NCBI GenBank assembly: GCA_017473345.1
Contig: JAFULL010000073.1
Coordinates: forward strand, 1 to 34,618
From: Clostridia bacterium
GTDB lineage: Bacteria > Bacillota > Clostridia > Christensenellales > Aristaeellaceae
DNA: 34,618 nt
Reading direction: 5' to 3'
Shown: positions 24,586-32,528 of the stretch, piece by piece
How the letters are laid out: each line of letters starts with the position of its first letter
How positions within the stretch are numbered: the first letter of the stretch is position 1
The notes under the pieces: model-generated
What the model was told of the DNA's origin: nothing
The model's database searches: none
Seen by the model: only the letters and a program-made list of their open reading frames with translations
Made by a program: the position numbers and the translations under genes

Positions 24586-25142
24586 ATGCAAACAAAAACC
24601 AGAAAACTGCTGCGGGTCGTGCTGTGGCTGGCGGCGGTTGGCATAGCCAGCTATGCTGCTTTGATCGCACTGGTGTATCATTGGGAGGTCAGCGTGCCAC
24701 AGGCAAGCCGTCTGTTCAGCTGCAATGGAGGCTGGACAAGGCAAAGGAATGCTACGACCGCAACCCCTGCTATGTGGTGGTGTGCGGCGCGCAGGGCAAC
24801 AACGAGCCTGCCCCGGAGGGCGACGTGATGCGCGCAGCGCTTTTGGAAGCAGGCCTTCCGCCTGAACACGTCATCAGCGATCCTGACAGTGTAAACACCA
24901 AGGAAAATGTACGCAACGCCTGGGCCATCCTGCAGGAACTGGGCTGCGAAAAGCCTCTGCTGGTGACCAGCGACTATCATCTGCCGCGCGCCATGGCCAT
25001 CGCGCGCGACGTGGGGCTTGACCCTCAGGGCGAAGGCAGCCCCTGCAAGCCCGGACTGAATTACTGGCTGAAAAATCATATGCGAGAGGCACTGGCATGG
25101 GTGAAATATTGGGGCATCAAGTACCTGAAGCTGCCGCTGTAA
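24586..25142 (+). pseudogene. Disrupted DUF218 (SanA/YdcF/ElyC-like) membrane-anchored protein
   Basis: The product is split over two frames. From the ATG at 24586 one frame reads a membrane anchor (LRVVLWLAAVGIASYAALIALVYHW) and then runs into unrelated sequence. From about 24700 the other frame reads PSVQLQWRLDKAKECYDRNP, VVVCGAQGN, VMRAALLEAGLPPEHVIS, SVNTKENVRNA and VTSDYHLPRAMAIARD, down to a normal end at 25142. This is the classic DUF218 order. Missing at the join is the first strand and loop (the V-L-G-A region, about 15-25 residues by memory of the family). One small deletion that also shifts the frame explains both facts. An assembly error cannot be excluded. The SVNT, DYH and other key parts remain intact. 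The stop overlaps rsmG by 46 bases. Confidence 0.72.
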
Positions 25143-25888
25143 AAGAGCAGCAGGAAAAAGTAAAAACGATGATTGCGCAGCTGGGCATTGACTGCGATGA
25201 GCGCACGCCTGAGCGCATCGTGCGCTATCACGCGATGCTTGCGGACTGGAACACGCGCATGAATCTGACCGGCGATACGGATTTTGATACCTCGCTGGAC
25301 AGGCATTATGCTGATTCGCTGGCCCCTCTGGCGAATACAGAGCTGTTTGCACAGGGAATCAGCCTGATCGACGTGGGCAGCGGCGCAGGTTTCCCGGGAT
25401 TACCGTTAGCCATTGCAAGGCCTGACATGCAGGTAACGCTGCTGGATTCGCTGATGAAGCGCATCAACTTCCTCGCTGCTGTGGTGGAGGAGCTTGGTCT
25501 TGAAAATGTCAAGCTGGTTCATGCCCGTGCAGAGGACGGCGGACGCGACGCTGCCTTGCGCGAGCAGTTTGATCTGGCCGTGGCGCGTGCCGTTGCACCG
25601 CTGCCGGTGCTGTGCGAGCTGCTGCTGCCCTTTGTAAAGGTGGGCGGACGCATGGCCTGCTACAAGGGGCCTTCCGCAGCAGAGGAGATCGAAGCAGGCA
25701 GCAAGGCTGCCCGCATGATGGGCGCGGCGGAGATCACCACCATCCCGGTCGTACTGCCCTCTCAGCCTGAATGGCAGCACTGCGTGATGACCTGCGAAAA
25801 AAAGGTGAAAACCGTTCGACAGTATCCGCGAAAAGCCGGCACGCCCAGCCGCTCGCCGCTGGGCACGAACGCCAAAACAGAAAAATAA
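25097..25888 (+). CDS. rsmG: 16S rRNA (guanine-N7) methyltransferase RsmG
   Basis: A 263-residue enzyme (formerly GidB) that methylates G527 of 16S rRNA. The signature is clear: ADWNTRMNLTG (50-59), HYADSL (70-75), the SAM-binding loop DVGSGAGFPG (92-101) and the C-terminal RQYPRKAGTPSRSPL. The start is uncertain. The ATG at 25097 has a modest GAGAGG site and overlaps the previous gene by 46 bases; an ATG at 25169 gives a 239-residue form with no clear ribosome site. I favour 25097. The family often lies beside noc or parB-like genes, and that order is kept here. Confidence 0.94.
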   Translation: MGEILGHQVPEAAAVKEQQEKVKTMIAQLGIDCDERTPERIVRYHAMLADWNTRMNLTGDTDFDTSLDRHYADSLAPLANTELFAQGISLIDVGSGAGFPGLPLAIARPDMQVTLLDSLMKRINFLAAVVEELGLENVKLVHARAEDGGRDAALREQFDLAVARAVAPLPVLCELLLPFVKVGGRMACYKGPSAAEEIEAGSKAARMMGAAEITTIPVVLPSQPEWQHCVMTCEKKVKTVRQYPRKAGTPSRSPLGTNAKTEK

Positions 25889-25891
25889 TCG

Positions 25892-25932
25892 GCAAAAGGC
25901 GCGTTCCTTCGGGGGCGCGCCTGTCGTTTTGC
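25892..25932 (+). terminator. Probable terminator after rsmG
   Basis: AGGCGCG at 25897-25903 pairs with CGCGCCT at 25916-25922 around a C/G-rich loop. Outer GCAAAA (25892-25897) and TTTTGC (25927-25932) extend it. A 4-base gap before the T run makes it less than ideal. The rest of the gap to 26068 holds nothing recognisable. Confidence 0.55.
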
Positions 25933-26083
25933 GTCGTACGAATGGGGCGCAAAGCCAGAAGGAATCAGCCTTTGCGGCATGGAAACCCTTTGACGAGGAT
26001 GCGTCGGGCGGCCCGCAGGTCATGGGGGAGGGCATGCGGGCTGCCGGACGTGTCCCGGTTTTCAGAGCAAAGGAGGCTGAACC

Positions 26084-26833
26084 ATGCAAGCGTCAGCCGA
26101 ACAGGTACAGTGGATACCCATTGATGAGATCACGCAGGCGGATGAAAACGCCGATGCAGGCGACGTGGTGCAGGTCATTCGCAGAGCGGATGGCGGCTAC
26201 ACGCTTCTGTCCGGCGGCGACAGGCTCAGACGCATGCGTGAAGCCGGACAGCTTTGCGTGGATGCACTGCTCAATCCGTCTGTGCGCATGGAGGAGCGTA
26301 TCAGCCGCCTGCTGGACCGGCTGGTGCGGGGCACGATTCATTATCTGGATGAGGCGGAAAGCTACCGCGAACTGCTTGACAGCGGCATCTGCAGCGTGCA
26401 GCAGCTTTCTGACCGCATCGGACGCACGCCGCAGACCGTACGCCGAAAGCTCAGACTGATGGAACTCGGCGAGGACGTTCGCGAGCTTTTGCGCCGTCAC
26501 GCGCTGTGCGAGGCCTATGCGCATCAGCTGCTGAGATTGCCGGGGCAGCAGGGGCGCGCAAGGGTCATCCGCCATGTGACAGAGGGAGGACTGAGCGTGA
26601 AGGAAACGGAAAAACTGGTGGACGACGTGCTTTCGCGCATGCCCGTGCCTGTGACGGGTCAGCGCCGCATGAAGCCTGTGATGCGCGATTACAGGCTGTA
26701 TCTCAACGCCATCCGCGGCATTGTGGAACAGATGGAGGAGGCAGGACTTGAGGCGCATATGCAGGTAAATGTGGGCAGGTATGTGGCGGAGGCGCGCATC
26801 ACCGTGCCGGTGTTTGCAAACCGCGAGCGCTGA
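26084..26833 (+). CDS. ParB/Noc-like DNA-binding protein with shortened N-terminal domain
   Basis: A 249-residue ParB-family protein. It begins with V-Q-W-I-P-I-D-E-I (8-16), the usual ParB entry. The segment up to the ligand-binding box is only about 28 residues and lacks the NPxQPR motif and the following helix. The GERR box itself is altered to GGDRLRRM (44-51). The central part is normal: helix LDEAESYRELLD, the helix-turn-helix CSVQQLSDRIGRTPQTVRRKLRLMEL (103-128) and EGGLSVKETEKLV (167-179). ParB and Noc use the N-terminal box to bind CTP and slide on DNA, so this protein may bind DNA without the CTP switch. It lies after rsmG, the usual place for noc. An AAAGGAGG site lies 7 bases before the ATG. 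Confidence 0.85.
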   Translation: MQASAEQVQWIPIDEITQADENADAGDVVQVIRRADGGYTLLSGGDRLRRMREAGQLCVDALLNPSVRMEERISRLLDRLVRGTIHYLDEAESYRELLDSGICSVQQLSDRIGRTPQTVRRKLRLMELGEDVRELLRRHALCEAYAHQLLRLPGQQGRARVIRHVTEGGLSVKETEKLVDDVLSRMPVPVTGQRRMKPVMRDYRLYLNAIRGIVEQMEEAGLEAHMQVNVGRYVAEARITVPVFANRER

Positions 26834-26844
26834 AGGGCGGCTTG

Positions 26845-26873
26845 TTGACAAGAAAGGCCTTTTTTGATACACT
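26845..26873 (+). promoter_or_regulatory. Strong promoter of the 26935-30902 unit
   Basis: A perfect TTGACA at 26845-26850, a 17-base spacer and TACACT at 26868-26873, starting 11 bases after the ParB-like stop codon. Transcription would begin near 26880, at the base of the hairpin at 26877-26906. Confidence 0.78.
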
Positions 26874-26876
26874 CTC

Positions 26877-26906
26877 AACGAGGCGGCGGACGTTCGCCTC
26901 GTTTTT
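26877..26906 (+). terminator. Terminator-like hairpin at the promoter start site
   Basis: AACGAGGCG (26877-26885) and CGCCTCGTT (26895-26903) form a perfect 9-bp stem with a 9-base loop and a TTTTT run. It can end the ParB-like transcript arriving from upstream. It also begins almost exactly at the expected +1 of the downstream promoter. Confidence 0.85.
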
Positions 26907-26934
26907 CGCTGTTCAAAAAAAGGAGCCTGAATAT

Positions 26935-28176
26935 ATGATATACGATCCCATTCGCGCCAGCCGTGAGCTGGGCCTGAAACGACGCTTTGACTGGAGCGGC
27001 TTTGCGGCGCTGGCTGTGCTGGCTGTGCTTTCGGTGGTGCTGTTCTATAAGGAGAGCTTTGTACAGTTTGTCGACTTCAACGTACATATGAATATCGCCG
27101 GTGAATTCGACTTTGCTGATCCGCATTCCATCACCAGCCGTCTGGCCTATCCCATGTGGCATATTCTGGTCAGCATCCTCTTTCAGCTGGGCCTTCCGCT
27201 CAACTGGGCAGCGGTGGCTGTCAGCACGGTGTGCAAGCTGGTCACCTATGTGCTTGCATGGTGGATTATCGACATGTTCAGCGCCCGCCAGGTGAAAAGC
27301 TGGCTGGTGAGCGTGCTGGCCTTTGCGGCGGTCATCACCACCGGTTTGTGGATCCGCTCGGTATCCTACTATGTGTACAATGGCGTAGGCTCGCCCAATG
27401 TGTGGCACAATCCCACCCAGCTGGCGGTGAGTGCCGCCATGCTGATGGTGATCCCGTGGCTTTTGCACTGCTGGTATGAATTTGAACGCATGCTGTCTGA
27501 AGGCAAAACCAATGTGATGCTTCCCTGGTGGAAGATCATCGTGCTGGCGGTTCTGTGCATGGGCAGCCTTGCCTGCAAGCCCACCTTCATGCAGGCGCTG
27601 CTGCCGGCGGCGTTTGTGATGTATCTGGTGGAGCTGATCCGCCATAAGACGGAATGGCGCTACTTCGGGCAGATCGTGCTGGCGTTTGTGCCGGCAGCGG
27701 GCTATTTCCTGCTGCAGTACCTGTACTACACCGGCGTTGTGGTGGAATTCACCAGCGGCGTGGAATTTGGCGTAACGGCGCGCAGCGCGTGGCTGGCCGT
27801 GCGCAACACACTGATGATGTCCGCCTGCCCGCTGGCAGCGCTTGTCGCCTGCTGGCGCAAGGGCATGTTTAAGGACCGCGCGGTCGTGCTGGGCGTGCTG
27901 ATGACCATTTTCAGTGTGCTGGAGGCCATGGCTTTCCGTGAGACCGGCATGCGCGAGGGTCACGGCAACTTCAACTGGGCGGCGTACTCCAGCGCGTTCT
28001 TCATGTGGGTGACGATGACCGGCGTGTTCCTGCGCAGCTTCATCAGCGACGTGAAGAATGGCATGTGCCTTACGCGCAAGGCCGGTTATGCAGTGACGCT
28101 TGCGCTGTTCGCCTGGCACATGGTGTCGGGCGTGTACTACATCTACCATCTGCTGACGCATCCCAGCGCGTTCTGA
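26935..28176 (+). CDS. Unknown polytopic membrane protein (first gene of MBOAT/SGNH unit)
   Basis: A 413-residue integral membrane protein with about ten to eleven hydrophobic segments; I do not recognise the family. After a short basic N-terminus and a first helix (about 22-37) comes an extracytoplasmic loop with many polar and acidic residues (VDFNVHMNIAGEFDF, then DPHSITSRLAYPMWH). This arrangement, with acidic residues after helix 1, resembles GT-C-type glycosyltransferases that use lipid-linked sugars, but no diagnostic motif is present. Conserved-looking sites include SPNVWHNPTQ and AFRETGMREGHGNFNWAAY. The ATG at 26935 has AAAGGAG about 10 bases upstream; the open frame upstream to 26842 covers the promoter and hairpin. 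The MBOAT gene follows 24 bases later, so a shared role in making or decorating a surface polymer is likely. Confidence 0.72.
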   Translation: MIYDPIRASRELGLKRRFDWSGFAALAVLAVLSVVLFYKESFVQFVDFNVHMNIAGEFDFADPHSITSRLAYPMWHILVSILFQLGLPLNWAAVAVSTVCKLVTYVLAWWIIDMFSARQVKSWLVSVLAFAAVITTGLWIRSVSYYVYNGVGSPNVWHNPTQLAVSAAMLMVIPWLLHCWYEFERMLSEGKTNVMLPWWKIIVLAVLCMGSLACKPTFMQALLPAAFVMYLVELIRHKTEWRYFGQIVLAFVPAAGYFLLQYLYYTGVVVEFTSGVEFGVTARSAWLAVRNTLMMSACPLAALVACWRKGMFKDRAVVLGVLMTIFSVLEAMAFRETGMREGHGNFNWAAYSSAFFMWVTMTGVFLRSFISDVKNGMCLTRKAGYAVTLALFAWHMVSGVYYIYHLLTHPSAF

Positions 28177-28200
28177 TCCTGACAGAAGAAGGGTGAAACG

Positions 28201-29643
28201 GTGGCTTTCCAGACGTTTGGTTATTTCGTGTTTCTGGCTCTGATGACGGCAGGTTATTTTCTGCTGCCTGCAGGCATGCGCTGGGCGCTGCTGCTGGCCG
28301 GAAGCTATTACTTTTACATGTGCTGGAACGCCGCCTATGCGCTGCTGATGCTCACCTCGACCGCTATCACCTATCTGTGCGGTCTGGGCCTGGGCCGGGC
28401 GAAAACCACCGGGCAGAAAAAGCTGTGCGTGGCCTCCAGCCTGGTGATCAACCTGGGCATCCTGTTCTTTTTTAAATATTACGGCCTTCTGTCCGGTACG
28501 CTTGCCAGCATACCGGGCATGCCTGTGCGCCTGCCGCAGATCAACGTGCTTCTGCCGGTGGGCATTTCGTTTTATATTTTTCAGGCGCTGGGCTACACCA
28601 TCGACGTCTACCGCGGCGATATCCAACCGGTCAGGCACTTCGGCAAATACGCACTGTTTGTGTCGTTCTTCCCGCAGCTGGTGGCCGGTCCCATCGAGCG
28701 CAGCGGCAACCTCATCCGCCAGTTTGATGAGGTGCACCGTCCGGATTTCGAGCAGATGCGCCGGGGCGCGCTGCTGATTCTGCTGGGCCTGCTCAAAAAG
28801 CTGGTCGTGGCCGACCGCCTGGCCGTGCTGGTGGATATGGTGTATGCGGATGCGGCGTATTACGGCGCGCCAGCGATCATCGTGGCGACTGTGTGCTTTG
28901 CCTTCCAGATCTATTGCGACTTCTCCGGCTATTCCGATATGGCCGTTGGCAGCGCGTCGGTTCTGGGTTTCAGGCTGATGAAGAACTTCGACCGGCCGTA
29001 TTTCTCGCGCTCCATTGCGGAGTTCTGGCGCAGATGGCATATTTCGCTGTCGACGTGGTTTCGCGACTACCTGTATTTCCCGCTGGGAGGCAGCCGTGTA
29101 AACACGGTGCGATGGGTATTCAACATCCTTGTGGTGTTTCTGGTCAGCGGCTTGTGGCACGGCGCTGCGTGGACATTTGCAGCCTGGGGGCTGATCAACG
29201 GCCTGTATCAGGTGATCGGCCGGTTCACCAAACCTGCGCGCGACGCGCTGTGGAAGAAGGTGGGCATTGACCCTGAGGGCAATGTGCGCGCTGTTTTTGC
29301 GACGCTGTGCACCTTTGCGCTGACGGTTTTTGCGTGGCTGTTCTTCCGCGCGGACAGCTTTGAACAGCTGCGCGTGCTTTTTGAAAAGTTGGCTTCCGGC
29401 TGGGAATTCGGCACGCTGTTTGAACTGATGCATCAGGTCAACGGCCGCGAGTGCCTGCTGATGGCGCTGCTGGTATGCGGCATGCTGGCTGCTGAATGGC
29501 TGTGCCGCAAAAGCAGTTTTGCAGACAGGCTGTTTGCAGCGCCTGCGGTGATCCGCTGGACGGCGGCGCTGGCGCTGCTGTTTTTGCTGATTCTGTTTGG
29601 CAAGTATAATGAATCGCCCGCATTTATCTATTTCCAATTCTGA
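28201..29643 (+). CDS. MBOAT-family membrane O-acyltransferase (AlgI/DltB-like)
   Basis: A 480-residue polytopic protein with the standard MBOAT layout. Marks are PVGISFYIFQALGYTIDVYRG, FFPQLVAGPIER, FAFQIYCDFSGYSDMA, FWRRWHISLSTWFRDYLYFPLGG with His280, and the invariant active-site His320 in SGLWHGAAWTF. These are all typical of AlgI-like acyltransferases, which pass an acyl group through the membrane for polysaccharide O-acetylation. The start is a GTG at 28201 with an AAGAAGGG site about 8 bases upstream. An SGNH-like partner follows 17 bases later, the usual MBOAT/AlgJ-type pairing. The acceptor glycan is unknown, and no polysaccharide synthase lies in the window. Confidence 0.95.
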   Translation: MAFQTFGYFVFLALMTAGYFLLPAGMRWALLLAGSYYFYMCWNAAYALLMLTSTAITYLCGLGLGRAKTTGQKKLCVASSLVINLGILFFFKYYGLLSGTLASIPGMPVRLPQINVLLPVGISFYIFQALGYTIDVYRGDIQPVRHFGKYALFVSFFPQLVAGPIERSGNLIRQFDEVHRPDFEQMRRGALLILLGLLKKLVVADRLAVLVDMVYADAAYYGAPAIIVATVCFAFQIYCDFSGYSDMAVGSASVLGFRLMKNFDRPYFSRSIAEFWRRWHISLSTWFRDYLYFPLGGSRVNTVRWVFNILVVFLVSGLWHGAAWTFAAWGLINGLYQVIGRFTKPARDALWKKVGIDPEGNVRAVFATLCTFALTVFAWLFFRADSFEQLRVLFEKLASGWEFGTLFELMHQVNGRECLLMALLVCGMLAAEWLCRKSSFADRLFAAPAVIRWTAALALLFLLILFGKYNESPAFIYFQF

Positions 29644-29660
29644 CACAGGGAGGGAACGGC

Positions 29661-30902
29661 ATGCATAAACCCGGCTTTACACGCCGCCAGCTGGCTGCGG
29701 TGCTTTGCTTTGCGCTGCTGTTTGCAGGACTGTTCCTGTGTGTGGAAAAATGTCTGTTTTCGGATATCTTCTTTTCGCCCACCTGGACGCGCATCCGTGA
29801 GGAACACAAAGCTCCGCAGGTGCTGGTGATGGGCAACTCGCATGCGTTCTGCTCCTTTGCGCCGCAGATCATCAACGGCGCGCTGGGCGTGGACAGCGCC
29901 GTGCTTGGCGCCTCCGGTCAAAATGCGGCAGGCGCAGTTGACAGCTTTGAAGCTGTTCTTCGGGTGGATGCGCCGGAGGTTTTGGTGGCGGAACTGAACG
30001 TGTTTCTTTCGCCGTATGATTCCATGGCGGTCAACAGCAAGGCCAGTGCACTGAGCAATATCAATGGCATGCCGCATCTGTGGCAGCGCGTGAAGAGCGC
30101 ATATCACGAGCTGGGCTTTGAAAGTATCCCGCAGGGCGCGTTCCAGCTGCTGCGTGCAGACCTGATGTGGGCGCGCTGGAACCAGACCACCGAGATCCAT
30201 TTTTCACCCGACGGCAGCAGCCATCTCAACTGGCATGCAACTGGCGAATATGACGCCGCCAGCCGTCAGGCGGATGCACTTTTGCACCTGTCGCAGGCAC
30301 AGCCGCTGGAGGTGGAAAGCCGCAATGTGGCCGAGCTTCGCCGCATGATGACTCTCGCTGAGAAGCATGGCGTGAAGGTGGTGCTGGTCAAAACGCCGAC
30401 CATCGCCTCCACGCAGGAAACGTGCAACCGCACGGTCTATCTCATGAATGTGGCTGCTGAATATGGCGATACGCTGCTGGGTGCGCGCGACTTCCATCAG
30501 GAACTGGGCGATATGGACTTTGTGGTGGAGGATTTCTACGATAAAGGTCATCTCAGCCGCAGCGGCGCTGCCAAGCTGACCATGGCTGTGGTTCGCTGGA
30601 TGGGTGGCCTGTTGGGCACGCAACCCCATTTTGAAAATGCTTTCGCCTATGCCGGCGAGCAGGTGGAAACTGTGAATGACACCACCTGGCGCTACAGCAT
30701 GACAGCGCTTGGCCACGAAGTGCAGTACCGCTTTGCACTGGATGAAGAAATCGTTCAGGACTGGAGCAGCCTGAACACCGTCACGCTTTCGCTTGCACCG
30801 GAAGAGGCCGGCAGACTGCGCGTGGACATGCGTCAGGCGGCACAGCCGGAAAATGTTCTTACCATGTCTTTTATGACCGCCAACACCTGCGTGATCAGGT
30901 GA
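29661..30902 (+). CDS. SGNH-like protein, probable O-acetylation partner of the MBOAT
   Basis: A 413-residue protein with an N-terminal membrane anchor (about 10-27) and an outside domain. The block QVLVMGNSHAFCSF carries the candidate nucleophile Ser60. EDFYDKGHLSRSGAAKL gives the D-x-x-H pair Asp294 and His297. These are the catalytic elements of SGNH/AlgJ/AlgX-type enzymes, which place acetyl groups on the polymer outside. A 100-residue beta-rich C-terminal part follows. A GGGAGGG site lies about 7 bases before the ATG. The last ~9 codons double as the left arm of the terminator at 30876-30914, and the stop codon lies within that hairpin. Confidence 0.85.
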   Translation: MHKPGFTRRQLAAVLCFALLFAGLFLCVEKCLFSDIFFSPTWTRIREEHKAPQVLVMGNSHAFCSFAPQIINGALGVDSAVLGASGQNAAGAVDSFEAVLRVDAPEVLVAELNVFLSPYDSMAVNSKASALSNINGMPHLWQRVKSAYHELGFESIPQGAFQLLRADLMWARWNQTTEIHFSPDGSSHLNWHATGEYDAASRQADALLHLSQAQPLEVESRNVAELRRMMTLAEKHGVKVVLVKTPTIASTQETCNRTVYLMNVAAEYGDTLLGARDFHQELGDMDFVVEDFYDKGHLSRSGAAKLTMAVVRWMGGLLGTQPHFENAFAYAGEQVETVNDTTWRYSMTALGHEVQYRFALDEEIVQDWSSLNTVTLSLAPEEAGRLRVDMRQAAQPENVLTMSFMTANTCVIR

Positions 30903-30914
30903 GGGCGGTTTTTT
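30876..30914 (+). terminator. Intrinsic terminator that begins inside the SGNH coding sequence
   Basis: ACCGCC (30876-30881) pairs with GGCGGT (30904-30909), and CACCTG (30884-30889) with CAGGTG (30896-30901), separated by a 2x2 internal loop. TTTTTT ends the structure. The TGA stop (30900-30902) is within it. Confidence 0.9.
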
Positions 30915-30917
30915 GTG

Positions 30918-30947
30918 TTGACATGGCCTGAAGAATAGAGGTACAAT
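30918..30947 (+). promoter_or_regulatory. Promoter of the tandem MATE genes
   Basis: A perfect TTGACA at 30918-30923, an 18-base spacer and TACAAT at 30942-30947, just downstream of the terminator T run. The leader to the first MATE start is about 60 bases. Confidence 0.75.
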
Positions 30948-30972
30948 AAAATATAGATCTTTTTCTATACAA

Positions 30973-30994
30973 AGAGTGCATATTGTGCCACTCT
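30973..30994 (+). repeat. Small inverted repeat in the MATE leader
   Basis: AGAGTG (30973-30978) and CACTCT (30989-30994) can form a 6-bp stem in the leader RNA, 5 bases before the weak GAGG ribosome site at 31000. It may be an operator or an RNA hairpin; it has no T run. Confidence 0.35.
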
Positions 30995-31010
30995 GAAACG
31001 AGGCGTCAGT

Positions 31011-32516
31011 ATGAAACACCCCAGAGGAAAAACCGTTCGCACCGCTCTGGATGATTTGGATTACGGTCTGTTGAAATCCCCCGATGCATATGGGAAAGTA
31101 AAAAAAGCCGCTGTGCCGGAAGGCGTGAGCTCGGGCAGGCTGAGGCGCGACATCATGCTGATCGCGTGGCCCAGCTTTGTGGAACTGCTGCTGACCCAGC
31201 TGACCAGCATGGCAGACCAGATCATGGTGGGGCAGATGCCCGGCGATATGGGCGTATATGGTCTGACCGCTGTGGGGCTGGCCTCCATGCCGAAGTTTTT
31301 GATGATGACGCTGGTAACGGCCATGAACGTTGGCACCACGGCCATTGTCGCCCGCGCACGCGGCCAGCAGGACCGCCGCATGGCGAACCGTGTGTTCCGT
31401 CAGGCAGTGTTTTTCAACCTGCTGCTTTCGGCTGTGCTGATGGTTCTGGGCCTTGTAAGCGCCGAATGGATGATCGGCTTTATGGGCGGCAGCGGCATTA
31501 CGGCTGAAACGCTGGCACTGAGTACGGAATATCTGCGCATACAGTTCTGGGGCTTTGTCCCGCTGTGCCTGAACTTTACCATCACAGCCGCACTGCGCGG
31601 TGTGGGCGATACGCGCACGCCCATGATTTACAATACCGTAGCGAATGTGGTCAATCTGTTCTTCAACTATGTGATGATCTACGGCAAGCTCGGCTGCCCG
31701 GCGATGGGTGTGGCCGGCGCGTCGTGGGCCACGGTGATCGGCCAGACGGTCGCTTTCGTCATGGCGGCAAAGGCAGTTTTGGGCCGCGGACATTATCTGC
31801 GCATCCGGCTTGGCAGGCGGTTCAGGTTCAACTGGAATATCATTCGGGATATTGCCGCCATAGGCGTGCCCTCGATGATTGAGCAGCTCATCATGCGTCT
31901 GGGCATCATCCTGTTCCAGCGTTCGGTCGCTGGTCTGGGCGATAACATGTATGCCACGCATCAGGTGGTGTCCAACATCCAGTCGATGTCGCTGATGATC
32001 GGCCAGTCGTTTGGCAATGCATCCACCACGCTGATGGGGCAGAGCCTTGGCAAGCGTCGCTTTGACATGGCAGCCGTTTACATGAAGCTCACCCGTTCAC
32101 TGGGACTGCTCGTATCCTGTGCCGGCGCATTGCTGATGGTGATCTTCAATGAAGAATTCATCCGTCTGTACAATACCACGCCCGAGGTGGTCGCCGCCGG
32201 TGCGAATTTGCTGTGGATGATCGCCTTCCTGGTGCCTGTGCAGGGCGACCAGTTCATCGTGTCCGGCGGTCTGCGCGGCGTGGGCGATACGCGCTATCCG
32301 GCAATGGTCGCGCTGGTATGTACCGTCGTGGTGCGCATGAGCATCTGCTGGGTGATGGTGGATCTGCTTGAATTGGGTCTGTACGGCGCATGGGCAGCGA
32401 TCATTTCGGATATGGTGCTGCGCGCAGTGCTGATGCTCAGGCGCTATCGCAGCGGCAAATGGAAAGCCCGCGTACGCAAGCGCAACCGCGAAGAAGCGGC
32501 TGCTCAGAACTGTTAA
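31011..32516 (+). CDS. MATE-family multidrug efflux transporter (first of a tandem pair)
   Basis: A 501-residue transporter with twelve predicted helices in two related halves, the MATE layout. Marks include [23 protein letters not shown] at helix 1, [29 protein letters not shown] in the first half and [13 protein letters not shown] in the second. MATE proteins export drugs or metabolites using a Na+ or H+ gradient. The first ~47 residues are an unusual hydrophilic N-terminal extension ([22 protein letters not shown]), also found in the next gene. The ATG at 31011 has only a weak GAGG site. It is transcribed from 30918 together with the second copy, 12 bases downstream. Confidence 0.93.
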   Translation: MKHPRGKTVRTALDDLDYGLLKSPDAYGKVKKAAVPEGVSSGRLRRDIMLIAWPSFVELLLTQLTSMADQIMVGQMPGDMGVYGLTAVGLASMPKFLMMTLVTAMNVGTTAIVARARGQQDRRMANRVFRQAVFFNLLLSAVLMVLGLVSAEWMIGFMGGSGITAETLALSTEYLRIQFWGFVPLCLNFTITAALRGVGDTRTPMIYNTVANVVNLFFNYVMIYGKLGCPAMGVAGASWATVIGQTVAFVMAAKAVLGRGHYLRIRLGRRFRFNWNIIRDIAAIGVPSMIEQLIMRLGIILFQRSVAGLGDNMYATHQVVSNIQSMSLMIGQSFGNASTTLMGQSLGKRRFDMAAVYMKLTRSLGLLVSCAGALLMVIFNEEFIRLYNTTPEVVAAGANLLWMIAFLVPVQGDQFIVSGGLRGVGDTRYPAMVALVCTVVVRMSICWVMVDLLELGLYGAWAAIISDMVLRAVLMLRRYRSGKWKARVRKRNREEAAAQNC

Positions 32517-32528
32517 GAGGGGAAGAAC

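Noticed and set aside
25889-26083. Possible parS or origin-like site in the gap between rsmG and the ParB-like gene
   Set aside because: No TGTTNCACGTGAAACA-like palindrome and no DnaA boxes seen; only a terminator-like hairpin.
25929-26459. Open frame starting before the ParB-like gene, considered as a possible missing N-terminal part through a frameshift
   Set aside because: Its translation upstream of 26084 shows no ParB motif, and the ParB-like gene has its own perfect ribosome site.
26875-29646. Very long minus-strand open frame opposite the membrane protein and MBOAT genes
   Set aside because: Low-complexity His/Gln/Arg-rich translation, antisense to well-supported membrane proteins.
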